Shown in pieces: positions 16,877 through 25,320 of a DNA stretch of 64,000 nt. Source of the stretch: Bacteroidales bacterium (GTDB lineage Bacteria > Bacteroidota > Bacteroidia > Bacteroidales > JAQXIO01); the NCBI GenBank assembly GCA_029007825.1, contig JAQXIO010000058.1, forward strand, positions 1 to 64,000, in the 5' to 3' direction. Position numbers and translations under genes: made by a program. The notes beneath the pieces were generated by a model. The model was given only the letters and a program-made list of their open reading frames with translations. It ran no database searches and was not told where the DNA came from. The number at the start of each line of letters is the position of its first letter. The first letter of the stretch is position 1.

Positions 16877-18310
16877 TTATCGCAGCATCTCTTTTTTGCC
16901 GTAAAATACACGAATAAACACTTCCTTTATCGAAAGGAAAAAGAAGGAGAGAAAATTAATATTAAATTCTTTACACACGACATAGGGCCATTTCCAATTC
17001 GAATAGGCTAATTGAACAATTCCCTGCACCAAAATAATACCTAACAGTCCCCCATGCAGATATTCTAATACCAGATATGTAAAGAGTATAATACATGCTC
17101 CCGATACTAACGAAGAGGTTACAAACGGAACATTATTACGTGTCGTAATAAATCCGCCGAAATTCGCATGATTGTATTCAAGCAATATTATTATACAATA
17201 AACAATTAATATACCGGAAGACGGTAAAACGGCATTAGAACCTATAAGAGTCAATCCCCACGGCCCTATCAATATCAATGCAAGAGAACCAAATATGAAC
17301 AAGAGATAAAAGAATCCCATCGTGAAAGAAAATTCTTTCAGTAAAAGTGTCAGATCAGCCTGTATTCTTAATGCTGCAAAGCGTGGCTGATAAACGGTAT
17401 ACAGAGTTCCCGATAAGGCAGCAATTAAACCGACCAATTGCATCATTAATCCATACGAACCAATTTCAGCCAAAGAGAGATAGAATCCAGCCAAAAATAT
17501 ACCCATTTTACTTACGGCGTAGCTTCCGACAAAAACCAATCCCGAACGTTTGGCATTATGCCACAGAGTTGCTATAAGTGCTTTTTTCTCTTGCTTTTCT
17601 ACGTCAAAAGATGCCAATTTATCACGGAGATCAGGAGTGAAGAAATAATAATAGCTTAGAAAACGCTGTATAAAAGGCGATATCAAATTAGCCAATACAA
17701 CGCCTAAAAGTCCCCATCCGAACATTAAAAACAAAAAAGTTAACAGGACGTAGGCAGACCTCGAATAAACGCCGGCTTTTTTATCCTGCATTATCAAACC
17801 TTTCCCGACGAGCAGAGAGGAGTAATAAGTAAAATAAATGTTGAAATAAACGGATGCTGAATAAATAGCCCATATTAAGAACGCATTGTCAACCCGCTCA
17901 AATCCATTATTGACATAATAGATATACAAAGAACCGAAAGTCAACATGCAAAATAATACGATAAAGGCCAGCCGATGGTATATAAATTGGGCACTTTTAA
18001 TTAAAGTTGCCAGAAGATGATAATTAACTTCGATTTTGTCTTTATCTTTTTCAAGGGTTTCAATGCCTTCTTTTCTCAATTTCTGAGCACCGCTGAATAC
18101 GTATGTTATATTCCGACCGAACTGGGGAGCAAAACCAAAATCAAACAGGCTTACAAGGGAGCCAACGGTGAGCATCAAGTAATTCAATCCTATTTCTTCA
18201 GGAGTAAGCATCCGTAAAATGAGAGGCAGGGTAATCAATCCGGATGCAATAATGAAAAATTGCGAAAAATACCCCCAAATAATATCTTTTTTAGAGACCT
18301 GAACCGTCAT
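16877..18310 (-). CDS. Polysaccharide flippase (Wzx-like, MOP superfamily)
   Basis: A 477 aa membrane protein with about 12-14 helices and the N-terminal pattern IIWGYFSQFFIIASGLITLPLILRML, typical of Wzx/RfbX-type exporters that flip undecaprenyl-diphosphate-linked repeat units across the inner membrane. A cytoplasmic loop (about 75-100) is Lys/Glu-rich. It is encoded opposite to its neighbours, convergent with the GT2 gene ending at 16874 and divergent from the FrhB-like gene. It is the only flippase in the locus and so is the likely partner of the Wzy-like protein at 9880-11331. Inverted placement suggests rearrangement or modular assembly of the locus. Confidence 0.88.
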   Translation of the reverse strand: MTVQVSKKDIIWGYFSQFFIIASGLITLPLILRMLTPEEIGLNYLMLTVGSLVSLFDFGFAPQFGRNITYVFSGAQKLRKEGIETLEKDKDKIEVNYHLLATLIKSAQFIYHRLAFIVLFCMLTFGSLYIYYVNNGFERVDNAFLIWAIYSASVYFNIYFTYYSSLLVGKGLIMQDKKAGVYSRSAYVLLTFLFLMFGWGLLGVVLANLISPFIQRFLSYYYFFTPDLRDKLASFDVEKQEKKALIATLWHNAKRSGLVFVGSYAVSKMGIFLAGFYLSLAEIGSYGLMMQLVGLIAALSGTLYTVYQPRFAALRIQADLTLLLKEFSFTMGFFYLLFIFGSLALILIGPWGLTLIGSNAVLPSSGILIVYCIIILLEYNHANFGGFITTRNNVPFVTSSLVSGACIILFTYLVLEYLHGGLLGIILVQGIVQLAYSNWKWPYVVCKEFNINFLSFFFLSIKEVFIRVFYGKKEMLR

Positions 18311-18431
18311 AAAATATGTATTACGTAATTATATTCTGAGATTATTCCGGGTCTCAGTCTTAGCGTCTGTAAAATTATAACGATTCATTAAAAAAGCAAA
18401 CAAAAATATTTCTTTTCCATCTAATAAAGAA

Positions 18432-18439
18432 TAACTTTG
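18432..18439 (+). promoter_or_regulatory. -7 box for the FrhB-like gene
   Basis: TAACTTTG is an exact TAnnTTTG match 20 bp upstream of the ATG at 18459, in the gap between divergent genes. The -33 region is not conserved. The implied leader is very short. Confidence 0.45.
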
Positions 18440-18458
18440 TCTGCTGAAATAATCCCGA

Positions 18459-19640
18459 ATGATTCAATTAACAGATAAAAAAGATTGTTGTGGCTGTTTC
18501 GGCTGTAAAACAATCTGTCCCAAGCAATGTATATCGATGGAAATGGATAATGAAGGATTCCATTACCCTAAAATCAATTATTCGTTATGTATAGATTGTG
18601 GATTATGTAATCGAGTTTGTCCAGTTTTAAACCGTTATCCCAGCCAAAGTTCGGGAATCCGCGTTTTTGCCTGTAAAAACCAAAATGAACCTATCCGGTT
18701 ATCCAGTTCTTCGGGTGGAATTTTTTCGCTATTAGCCGAAGATATACTTGCCCGGAACGGCGTAGTTTTCGGTGCTCGGTTCGATTCCGATTATACCGTT
18801 TACCACGATTATACAGAAAAGATAAGCGATTTGCCTCTTTTCCGGGGTTCAAAATATATGCATAGCCGCATCGAGGATAGTTATAAAAAAGCCGAACGTT
18901 TTTTAAAAGACGATCGTCAAGTCCTTTTCACCGGTACCCCTTGCCATATTGCGGGCTTAAAGCATTTCTTACGTAAAGATTACGATAATCTACTGGCTGT
19001 TGATGTTATTTGCCACGGCTCCCCTTCTCCCGCTGTTTTCAAGAAATACGTTAATGAACTTACCGAAAACGAACCGATATCGGACATACAATTCCGGGAC
19101 AAAACAGAGGGCTGGAGCAAATATAGCTTTTGTGTGACATATACGAAAAATGGTAACAAAATACATTTCAGACAGCCTGCAAAGGAAAACAACTATATGC
19201 GAGGGTTTATCAAAGGGCTTTATTTACGCCCCTCCTGCCATGATTGCCCGTCAAAAAACTTTACCAGCGGAAGCGATCTTACCTTGGCCGATTACTGGGG
19301 AATCGATAATATTTATCCAGAAATGAACGACGGGAAGGGTATCTCGATGGTAGTCACATATACCGATAAAGGATACCATTTCTTCAATTCTATTACACCA
19401 AAACTTGAAATTAAAGAATCTTCACCCGAACATGCCAAAGAAAATAATCCGGCTATTTGTGTATCTGTCGAGAAAAATCCGGAGAGAGAATCTTTCTTTA
19501 AGGAATTTGCATCTCACTCTTTTTCCGATTCCATCAATCAATTTATATTACCTTATAAAGATAAAGAGCCTACACTTTACGACCGGATAAAATGGAAATG
19601 GGAAGCGTTACAGAAATCCTTAAGATTGAACAAAAAATAA
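18459..19640 (+). CDS. FrhB-family (coenzyme F420 hydrogenase/dehydrogenase beta-like) iron-sulfur protein
   Basis: A 393 aa protein with two N-terminal 4Fe-4S motifs (residues about 9-22, CCGCFGCKTICPKQC, and about 44-56, CIDCGLCNRVCP), followed by the FrhB_FdhB N and C domains (LSSSSGGIFSLLAEDIL, PCHIAGLKHFL, VICHGSPSP). Bacteroidota do not make F420; polysaccharide-locus relatives are thought to bind flavin and act as oxidoreductases in sugar or pyruvyl modification, but no reaction is established to my knowledge. It probably pairs functionally with the pyruvyl transferase upstream. It is transcribed divergently from the flippase, and the next GT2 starts 54 bp downstream. Confidence 0.83.
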   Translation: MIQLTDKKDCCGCFGCKTICPKQCISMEMDNEGFHYPKINYSLCIDCGLCNRVCPVLNRYPSQSSGIRVFACKNQNEPIRLSSSSGGIFSLLAEDILARNGVVFGARFDSDYTVYHDYTEKISDLPLFRGSKYMHSRIEDSYKKAERFLKDDRQVLFTGTPCHIAGLKHFLRKDYDNLLAVDVICHGSPSPAVFKKYVNELTENEPISDIQFRDKTEGWSKYSFCVTYTKNGNKIHFRQPAKENNYMRGFIKGLYLRPSCHDCPSKNFTSGSDLTLADYWGIDNIYPEMNDGKGISMVVTYTDKGYHFFNSITPKLEIKESSPEHAKENNPAICVSVEKNPERESFFKEFASHSFSDSINQFILPYKDKEPTLYDRIKWKWEALQKSLRLNKK

Positions 19641-19694
19641 ATTTTCGTATCTTTATTAATAAAAAGCCCTAACTATCACCTATCATTTTTTAAT

Positions 19695-20543
19695 ATGCGT
19701 TGGTATTCAAAATATTTACCTGTTTACGGAAAAGATATTTCAGAAGTTAATTCTGAAAATATTAAATCAGTCATACAGGCTTTAAAACAAAATGTTTGTT
19801 ATGAGAGTCCGGAAGTTTCGGTCGTAATTATAGCTCATAACGAAGAAAAGAACTTGCTTGCCTGTTTATGGTCTTTGGCTGACAATCGAAGTAAATATCC
19901 GTTTGAAATTATCGTCGTCAATAATGGTTCTACCGATAAAACACAAGAACTTATAGACCTGATAGGTGTAAAATCTTTTTATGAAGAACGTTTAGGTGCG
20001 GGTTCTGCCCGTCAATGCGGATTAGAGCGTGCTCAAGGCCATTATTATCTTTGCATAGACAGTGATACCATCTATCCTCCTTCTTACGTACAGACGATTA
20101 CAACGGCCTTAAAACAGAAAGATACGGCCGCAGTTTATTCGTTATGGAACTTTATTCCTGACGAAAAAAATTCTTTTTTGTCATTAAGTATATATCAATT
20201 CTTCAGAGATATACATAAGTTGTTGCAATCTATCAAACGTCCGGAATTAGGCGTAGGTGGTGCAGCTTTCGGATTTCCAACTGCATATGGCCGAAAAATC
20301 GGGTTCCGGACGGACATTAAACGGGGGGAAGACGGGTCTATGGCTCTGGCTTTAAAAGAATACGGTAAGCTCCGTTTTTTAATAAATAAAAAAGCCCGCG
20401 TTATGACGAGCTCACGAACGTTAAGCAGGGAAGGTACTCTTTTACAAATATTTTTCAGAAGGCTCGGTAAATCGGCAAAAGGCATAAAAGAGTACACTCA
20501 TACCAAAAGTGAATATGCTGATATGGACGAGAATAAGTTTTAA
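19695..20543 (+). CDS. Glycosyltransferase family 2
   Basis: A 282 aa soluble GT2. It has a roughly 40-residue N-terminal extension, then VSVVIIAHNEEKNLLACLWS, IIVVNNGSTDKTQ and the metal motif LCIDSDTIY. The C-terminal part (KIGFRTDIKRGEDGSMALAL) contains the ED pair used as the general base in many GT2s. It should add a sugar to the growing repeat unit in the cytoplasm. It is likely co-transcribed with the FrhB-like gene. Its stop lies 13 bp from the stop of the convergent GT2 gene. Confidence 0.85.
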   Translation: MRWYSKYLPVYGKDISEVNSENIKSVIQALKQNVCYESPEVSVVIIAHNEEKNLLACLWSLADNRSKYPFEIIVVNNGSTDKTQELIDLIGVKSFYEERLGAGSARQCGLERAQGHYYLCIDSDTIYPPSYVQTITTALKQKDTAAVYSLWNFIPDEKNSFLSLSIYQFFRDIHKLLQSIKRPELGVGGAAFGFPTAYGRKIGFRTDIKRGEDGSMALALKEYGKLRFLINKKARVMTSSRTLSREGTLLQIFFRRLGKSAKGIKEYTHTKSEYADMDENKF

Positions 20544-20556
20544 ATTTATCCGACCG

Positions 20557-21525
20557 TCAAATAATGTTTAACAAACTTTCCGTGATTCTATAGAGGAAAT
20601 TATTTTTTTCTATGGCTTTTGCTTTTACACGCATACCTTTTCCCATATAGGGCCGAGCTTTTTCTGCATAATTATCAATAAATCTTCTTATAACAGCCCT
20701 ATCCGGATTCTTGCCCACTTTCGAAAGGTATACAAACAGATTGTGCATATGAAAATAAGCAATTTCGCATTGTAATTTTTCATATAGCCCGGAATTAATC
20801 CGTAATTGTCGCTCAACATAATCCGATAATAATATTTGCTGCCGTGCCATTTCAGGACTACAAGTATTCATAGCCGATCCTGTGCGTTGCTGAACGTAAC
20901 AATGCGCGGCGGTGTCTATCAAAGCATATTTCGGGCTATACTTCATCATTATCTGTACCAACGTAAGAAAGTCTTCTCCTATCTTAAGTTCTATAGGAAT
21001 ATCAATATTTTCAAAAAGCTGCCGTTTAAATAAAACCGGATACAGTGATCCTGGAAAACGATAAAGTAGAAGCTCCTGTAAATAAGAGATTTCATCATTT
21101 TTACGAATAGAGTGCCTCAAAATATTAATGTCCGATTTATTCTGAACTAATAAATCAGATAATACCATATCTGCATTCGTCTCTTTCATTTTTTTTATCA
21201 AAGGAGAGAATATTTCCGACTGCAACGTATCGTCCGAATCCAGAAAATACAGGTATTCTCCATTTGCATTTTCAATAGCCCGTTTACGTGCCATTACAAC
21301 ACCCTGATTCAAACCGGTAAAGACTTTCACCCGGGAATCTTTTCGGGCATACTCTTGTAGTATTTGCAGGGAATTATCGGTACTACCGTCGTTTACCGCG
21401 ATAAGCTCGATATTTCCATAAGTTTGTTTAAGGCAAGATTCTATGCTTTCGGAAAGATAACCGACCGTATTATATACCGGCATTATCACAGATATCATGC
21501 CTCCCTTATAATCAGCATGCTTCAT
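20557..21525 (-). CDS. Glycosyltransferase family 2
   Basis: A 322 aa GT2 transcribed toward the rest of the locus. Motifs are MISVIMPVYNTVGYLSESIE, LIAVNDGSTDNSLQ, GANGEYLYFLDSDD-like metal binding (YFLDSDD) and the acceptor region PIELKIGEDFL. The end of the GT-A domain is followed by a helical tail (about 240-322) rich in Lys/Arg. Its own -7-like box (TACTTTTG on the minus strand, 21563-21570) suggests an independent transcript. It marks the right edge of the polysaccharide locus; beyond it lies a gap and a small regulator. Sugar specificity is unknown. Confidence 0.86.
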   Translation of the reverse strand: MKHADYKGGMISVIMPVYNTVGYLSESIESCLKQTYGNIELIAVNDGSTDNSLQILQEYARKDSRVKVFTGLNQGVVMARKRAIENANGEYLYFLDSDDTLQSEIFSPLIKKMKETNADMVLSDLLVQNKSDINILRHSIRKNDEISYLQELLLYRFPGSLYPVLFKRQLFENIDIPIELKIGEDFLTLVQIMMKYSPKYALIDTAAHCYVQQRTGSAMNTCSPEMARQQILLSDYVERQLRINSGLYEKLQCEIAYFHMHNLFVYLSKVGKNPDRAVIRRFIDNYAEKARPYMGKGMRVKAKAIEKNNFLYRITESLLNII

Positions 21526-21562
21526 CCTATGTAAATGGTGTTAACTTGATAACATCCTTTTT

Positions 21563-21570
21563 CAAAAGTA
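21563..21570 (-). promoter_or_regulatory. Possible -7 box for the GT2 gene at 20557-21525
   Basis: The minus strand reads TACTTTTG, matching TAnnTTTG, 38 bp upstream of the ATG. No -33 match is seen. Confidence 0.35.
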
Positions 21571-22058
21571 CAACTTTTATCTGTCTCTTTCTTTTATTTG
21601 ATTCTAATTGTTATTCCTTATATTCAAAAAATGTAAATATAGCTCAAAAGGCTTTGATGCAGGCTTTCACAATTGCAACCGGTTTCACTATATTTTCTTA
21701 ATATAGGATGCACTCTTGACAAAATACATGGCAAGCTTTGATTTTTACCTCAGCTTTTACTATACTTGAGGTGATAGAGAGGTAATTGTTTGACTACAAA
21801 TTTAATAAAAGACTTCTCACATGAAAATGGAGAGTGGATAAGTAAGAATTAAGTGCTTAATACTCTTAGTTTTTCATGGGCTCAAACAACTCTGCCATCT
21901 ATTTGGGAACTAATATTTTATCTTTTAGCTTACGGTAAAGAAAAATATCTTTTCAGATTATACTTAGAGTCTGTTGATACGTATTGTTATTTCTTGAGTC
22001 GGAAAAAAGGTTTGCACTTAATATTGCCCATCTCCGTGAAAAATCCAAACCTAATCTG
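21571..22058. other. Gap of nearly 500 bp at the right edge of the polysaccharide locus
   Basis: No supported gene. Open frames on both strands are short, lack family signatures and are interrupted. The stretch is very A+T rich. It separates the polysaccharide genes from the XRE/DUF2975 pair and may be the remains of an insertion, but I see no terminal repeats or recombinase gene. Confidence 0.4.
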
Positions 22059-22271
22059 TCATTTTTCATCATTTACATATTCCAAAATGTCAGATGGTTG
22101 GCAATCTAATACCCTACAAATTGCATCTAAGGTGCTAAAACGAATTGCTTTCGCCTTTCCTGTTTTTAAGATAGAAAGATTGGATAATGTCAAATCAACT
22201 CTTTCAGAAAGTTCATTTAGGGAGATTTTCCGCTTTGCCATCATCACGTCTAAATTTACAATAATTGGCAT
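22059..22271 (-). CDS. Small XRE-family (YozG-like) transcriptional regulator
   Basis: A 70 aa Cro/C1-type DNA-binding protein. After MPIIVNLDVMMAKRK comes a five-helix HTH (about 12-62) with the recognition region SLNELSERVDLTLSNLSILKT and the C-terminal STLDAICRVLDCQPSDILEY typical of the short YozG/HipB-like group. It is encoded 3 bp downstream of the DUF2975 membrane protein gene on the same strand, an arrangement common for this pair in Firmicutes and Bacteroidota. It probably binds the palindrome at 22807-22828 and represses its own operon. The plus-strand frame that overlaps it has no family features. Confidence 0.88.
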   Translation of the reverse strand: MPIIVNLDVMMAKRKISLNELSERVDLTLSNLSILKTGKAKAIRFSTLDAICRVLDCQPSDILEYVNDEK

Positions 22272-22274
22272 AGC

Positions 22275-22754
22275 TTAAATTGTTAAGTCATTTTCAGATT
22301 TCATATCTATGGCATTTTGCAATATTTTCTCAAATATTGCAGCAGCAGTTGCAACTACGATAGCAACAAAAGTGGTTATAATACAAATGACAAGAAAACC
22401 CGTGGGGTCGTCCTCTTTATTATGGGATATTCTTATATATAACCCAGCCGTCACAATTATAATACTTAGTACGATTGCACAATATTTTATGCTCTTTAAA
22501 GCCTTTACAGAGTTTAATGTGAATACTTTATTTTTTCCTATGTATCCAAGTAATTTGAATGCCTTATACAGCGCAACAAAAAAAGCGATTGATGAAGCAT
22601 ATCCGTACAATATGAATGGGTCGGAATAAATGCTAAATAAGTCTAAGTTTGTGGCCTTCCCTTCGGTTAGGGGAAGCCGAATCATAATAGCAAGTGCTAC
22701 AATACCGATAAGTATGATAACTACCTGAAGAAATACGACTGAAATTCTTTTCAT
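22275..22754 (-). CDS. DUF2975 membrane protein
   Basis: A 159 aa integral membrane protein with four predicted helices (about 6-28, 48-70, 92-113 and 121-147) and the DUF2975 layout: SDPFILYGYASSIAFFVALYKAFKLL then NKVFTLNSVKALKSIKYCAIV. The family has no established biochemical role; it is nearly always found next to a YozG-like XRE regulator, as here (3 bp upstream of it). The pair may sense a membrane signal, with the membrane protein tuning the regulator, but that is inference. Expression is likely from the promoter at 22782-22812. Confidence 0.85.
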   Translation of the reverse strand: MKRISVVFLQVVIILIGIVALAIMIRLPLTEGKATNLDLFSIYSDPFILYGYASSIAFFVALYKAFKLLGYIGKNKVFTLNSVKALKSIKYCAIVLSIIIVTAGLYIRISHNKEDDPTGFLVICIITTFVAIVVATAAAIFEKILQNAIDMKSENDLTI

Positions 22755-22781
22755 AATAATTTTTGTCTTTTAATTACACGG

Positions 22782-22812
22782 CAAATATAACAGACAATTT
22801 ATTGATAAACAA
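22782..22812 (-). promoter_or_regulatory. Promoter of the DUF2975-XRE operon
   Basis: On the minus strand TTG (22812-22810), 20 nt, TATATTTG (22789-22782) gives a near-canonical Bacteroides -33/-7 promoter. The start codon is at 22754, so the leader is roughly 20-25 nt. Confidence 0.6.
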
Positions 22813-22828
22813 TAAATATTTATTGTTT
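22807..22828. promoter_or_regulatory. 22 bp perfect palindrome, likely operator of the XRE regulator
   Basis: The half site is AAACAATAAAT, followed directly by its exact reverse complement. It covers the -33 element of the promoter of the DUF2975-XRE operon, the expected place for an autorepressor site. Confidence 0.6.
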
Positions 22829-22942
22829 TACAGAAAACAAGCATTCTTTAAGATGATTATATTTATTCCGGTTCTTTCTGCTTCCTAATTAGAATAACTA
22901 AAAAAGCAGTACTAAGGCAGCAAATCTTTTATTTATCCGCTT

Positions 22943-23010
22943 TATATTCTTTCATTTAGCCTACTAAAGAATATAGCGAAACAATGCCGAATAAGCCTAA
23001 CGGCTAAATG
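22943..23010. repeat. Two mutually exclusive inverted repeats
   Basis: TATATTCTTT (22943-22952) is the reverse complement of AAAGAATATA (22966-22975). The 13 nt loop between them begins with CATTTAGCC (22953-22961), which is the reverse complement of GGCTAAATG at 23002-23010. Both pairings cannot form as simple nested stems; a switch or pseudoknot is possible. The rest of the gap between 22829 and 23087 shows only the promoter listed next. Confidence 0.45.
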
Positions 23011-23056
23011 CTTACTCTATTCTTTCAAATTATGCCTATTCTTGGGATGTTCTCGC

Positions 23057-23064
23057 TATATTTG
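23057..23064 (+). promoter_or_regulatory. -7 box for the endonuclease/exonuclease/phosphatase gene
   Basis: TATATTTG lies 23 bp before the ATG at 23088. It is an exact -7 match without a clear -33 partner. Confidence 0.45.
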
Positions 23065-23087
23065 CATGATTTTAATCTTTCGTTATC

Positions 23088-24161
23088 ATGTCTGGAAAAA
23101 TATTTCATTTTCTTATCATATCCTCTACTATTCTTATTTTCTTATTCTTAGGTGGTGCATTTCTATCGGGATATATCAATCCTAATCATTTCGGATGGAT
23201 TCCTTTTTTAGGGCTTGTTATAATACCTCTCTTGATAATCAACTTTTTACTGATCATCTATTGGGCATGGGTAAAAAGTAAGTGGATATTTCTACCTATA
23301 ATTGCTTTAATATTAAACACAGGATTTATTATCTCGGTCTTCAATATATCATTCGATAAAAGGCCCGATAACAACAGTCTGAAAATTCTCACATATAATG
23401 TAAATAATTTTCAATTGCATGGCATCGGAAATACATTATCTAAGATTGAGACTTTTGTGAACAGGGAAAATCCTGACATCATCTGTTTTCAAGAGTACAA
23501 AGAGGGCTATCAATTTACCAATGACAGTATTAAAAAAATTTTCAGCCATTATCCGTACTGTGCTACTTATTTTACATCAGGAAATAATGCTTATGCTTCA
23601 GGAATCGCAATATTCAGTAAGGATTCGATTATCGGATCTTCCCTGATTAAATTCGAACATGAAACGAATAACAGTGCAATGTGGGTCGATATTCTGATAA
23701 ATTCAGATACTTTCAGGGTTATCAATGTCCATTTACAAACGACAAGTGTAAGCCAAAACCAAGCTCAGATACATCTTTTCAAAAATTTAGGCTACTCAGC
23801 AGGTGAAAAAAAGGCACTCTTTAACCTGGCGGAACAAATGAACAGAAATTTCAAAATACGGGCCGAACAAGCTATAGAGGTACACAACACCATCGATTCA
23901 ACTCATATTCCTGTAATTTTATGCGGAGACTTTAACGATACTCCTGCTTCATATACTTACCATTGTATAAAAAAAGGATTAAAAGATGGTTTTCAAGAGG
24001 CTGGAAACGGCTATACTTATACTTACCGTTATTTCCGAAAACTATTACGGATAGATTATATTTTATTCTCTCCTTATTTCAAAGGAATCGAGTACACCTC
24101 CCCCTCTTTGGAATGGAGCGACCACAATCCGGTAATAAGCATTATAGAAAGAAATCAATAA
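23088..24161 (+). CDS. Membrane-anchored endonuclease/exonuclease/phosphatase family protein
   Basis: A 357 aa protein with three N-terminal hydrophobic segments (about 5-30, 36-62 and 65-88) followed by a complete EEP domain. The metal and catalytic motifs are all present: LTYNVNNF, IICFQEY (Glu metal ligand), CGDFNDTPAS, RIDYILFSP and the terminal WSDHNPVIS. The family includes DNases, inositol-phosphate phosphatases and sphingomyelinase-like enzymes. Membrane-anchored Bacteroidota members of this type are common, and their substrate is not known. The catalytic domain would face the periplasm if the three segments are all transmembrane. It is convergent with the sugar transferase gene, 10 bp apart. 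Confidence 0.85.
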   Translation: MSGKIFHFLIISSTILIFLFLGGAFLSGYINPNHFGWIPFLGLVIIPLLIINFLLIIYWAWVKSKWIFLPIIALILNTGFIISVFNISFDKRPDNNSLKILTYNVNNFQLHGIGNTLSKIETFVNRENPDIICFQEYKEGYQFTNDSIKKIFSHYPYCATYFTSGNNAYASGIAIFSKDSIIGSSLIKFEHETNNSAMWVDILINSDTFRVINVHLQTTSVSQNQAQIHLFKNLGYSAGEKKALFNLAEQMNRNFKIRAEQAIEVHNTIDSTHIPVILCGDFNDTPASYTYHCIKKGLKDGFQEAGNGYTYTYRYFRKLLRIDYILFSPYFKGIEYTSPSLEWSDHNPVISIIERNQ

Positions 24162-24171
24162 AAACAACAAA

Positions 24172-25320
24172 TTACATATTTTCCTTTTGAATAAAGGCTG
24201 TAAATGTTGCCAGAATAATTTTTATATCCAGAAGGAAAGAAAAATGTTTCGCATAATATACATCCAATTTTTTCCGGTCAGAGGCAGACATACTTCCTTC
24301 CTGTCCCCTTCTTCTAACTTGCCATAAGCCAGTCAATCCCGCTGGGGCCAGAAAACGATCTATATCTTCATCGGTAGTAAGAAGTTCTGCTTCATACAGG
24401 GGTAACGGACGGTTTCCGACTACGGACATATCGCCAACGAGTATATTAAATAACTGAGGCAGTTCATCTATACTGTATTTTCTAATAAAGCGTCCTACTT
24501 TCGTTATTCGCGGATCATTCTCAAATTTTACAAAGGTGTTTTTTTGCTTAACACGCCTTGTCGCCAGATATTTTTTCTCCGAGATTACAAAATCATCGGC
24601 AACCAAAAGGGTATCTGCCATTTCCGTTTTATCCGGAGCTTTTGTAATTTCACTCTGTGCAGACGATTGATATTTATTCAATTGCTGAAATTCTTTCAGC
24701 CGATTATCGGCATCGATATACATCGACCTGAATTTCCAGAAATCAAATACTTTATAATTACTACCAACTCTTTTTGACTTATATACAAGATTTCCCTTGC
24801 TTTCTAAGCGGATAGCTATGCTCACCAATAAAAAAAGCGGAGATAAAAATAAAATAGCACCCGATGCAAAAACGACATCGAATGTTCTTTTCCAGAATGG
24901 TAATACAAAACGTTTTACTTCTGTTTTACATTCTTTTTGCTCCTGACTTTTCTCTTTCTCCCGGTATACCGACAATACAGAAATTATACACTTTAAATCC
25001 ATAGATGTCACCTGTTCTGATATCATCGTATCCATACCACTTTTAAGATACTCAATCTGAGCTTCTTTCGAAGAGGCGTTGCCAACAATAACAATCACAT
25101 GTTTTTTATATAACTTCCGTAAATAGCGTATTCTTGAATAGTCAGATTTTTCAGAGCCTTTTTGAACAAAAATAATCCAACTCTCCCCTGGTTTTCTATC
25201 TGAAAGCAGTTCGATTGCTTTTAAATGATCAGCGACTACCGACAGCTTATTATCCAGTTCATTATTTAAATGCCGGATAAAATCTTCATTTATACCAATG
25301 TAGAGATAACCGTTTATCAC
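24172..25320 (-). CDS. Initiating sugar transferase with N-terminal pseudo-receiver domain
   Basis: A 382 aa protein. Residues 1-120 have the alternating pattern of a response-regulator receiver (a terminal YLKSGMDTMIS resembles the beta5 region), but the phospho-accepting Asp is absent: the equivalent strand reads SWIIFVQKG. Residues 139-382 are a monotopic bacterial sugar transferase (PF02397): KRTFDVVFASGAILFLSPLF membrane hairpin, DFWKFRSM, then SIDELPQLFNILVGDMSVVG, NRPLP and LTGLWQVRRRG. Such enzymes move a sugar phosphate to undecaprenyl phosphate to begin repeat-unit synthesis. The start is a GTG overlapping the stop of the receiver gene by 4 bp (GTGA). Operon context suggests the initiating step is controlled by phosphorelay partners. 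Confidence 0.85.
   Translation of the reverse strand: MINGYLYIGINEDFIRHLNNELDNKLSVVADHLKAIELLSDRKPGESWIIFVQKGSEKSDYSRIRYLRKLYKKHVIVIVGNASSKEAQIEYLKSGMDTMISEQVTSMDLKCIISVLSVYREKEKSQEQKECKTEVKRFVLPFWKRTFDVVFASGAILFLSPLFLLVSIAIRLESKGNLVYKSKRVGSNYKVFDFWKFRSMYIDADNRLKEFQQLNKYQSSAQSEITKAPDKTEMADTLLVADDFVISEKKYLATRRVKQKNTFVKFENDPRITKVGRFIRKYSIDELPQLFNILVGDMSVVGNRPLPLYEAELLTTDEDIDRFLAPAGLTGLWQVRRRGQEGSMSASDRKKLDVYYAKHFSFLLDIKIILATFTAFIQKENM

Noticed and set aside
21571..22058. Possible mobile-element remnant at the edge of the polysaccharide locus
   Set aside because: No transposase or integrase motif, terminal inverted repeat or target duplication could be found.
21853..22278. 141-codon plus-strand open frame
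   Set aside because: Its 3' half is antisense to the XRE gene and it has no family features; the minus-strand gene and its operator explain the region.
22309..22629. 106-codon plus-strand open frame
   Set aside because: Antisense to the DUF2975 gene, with no recognisable domain.
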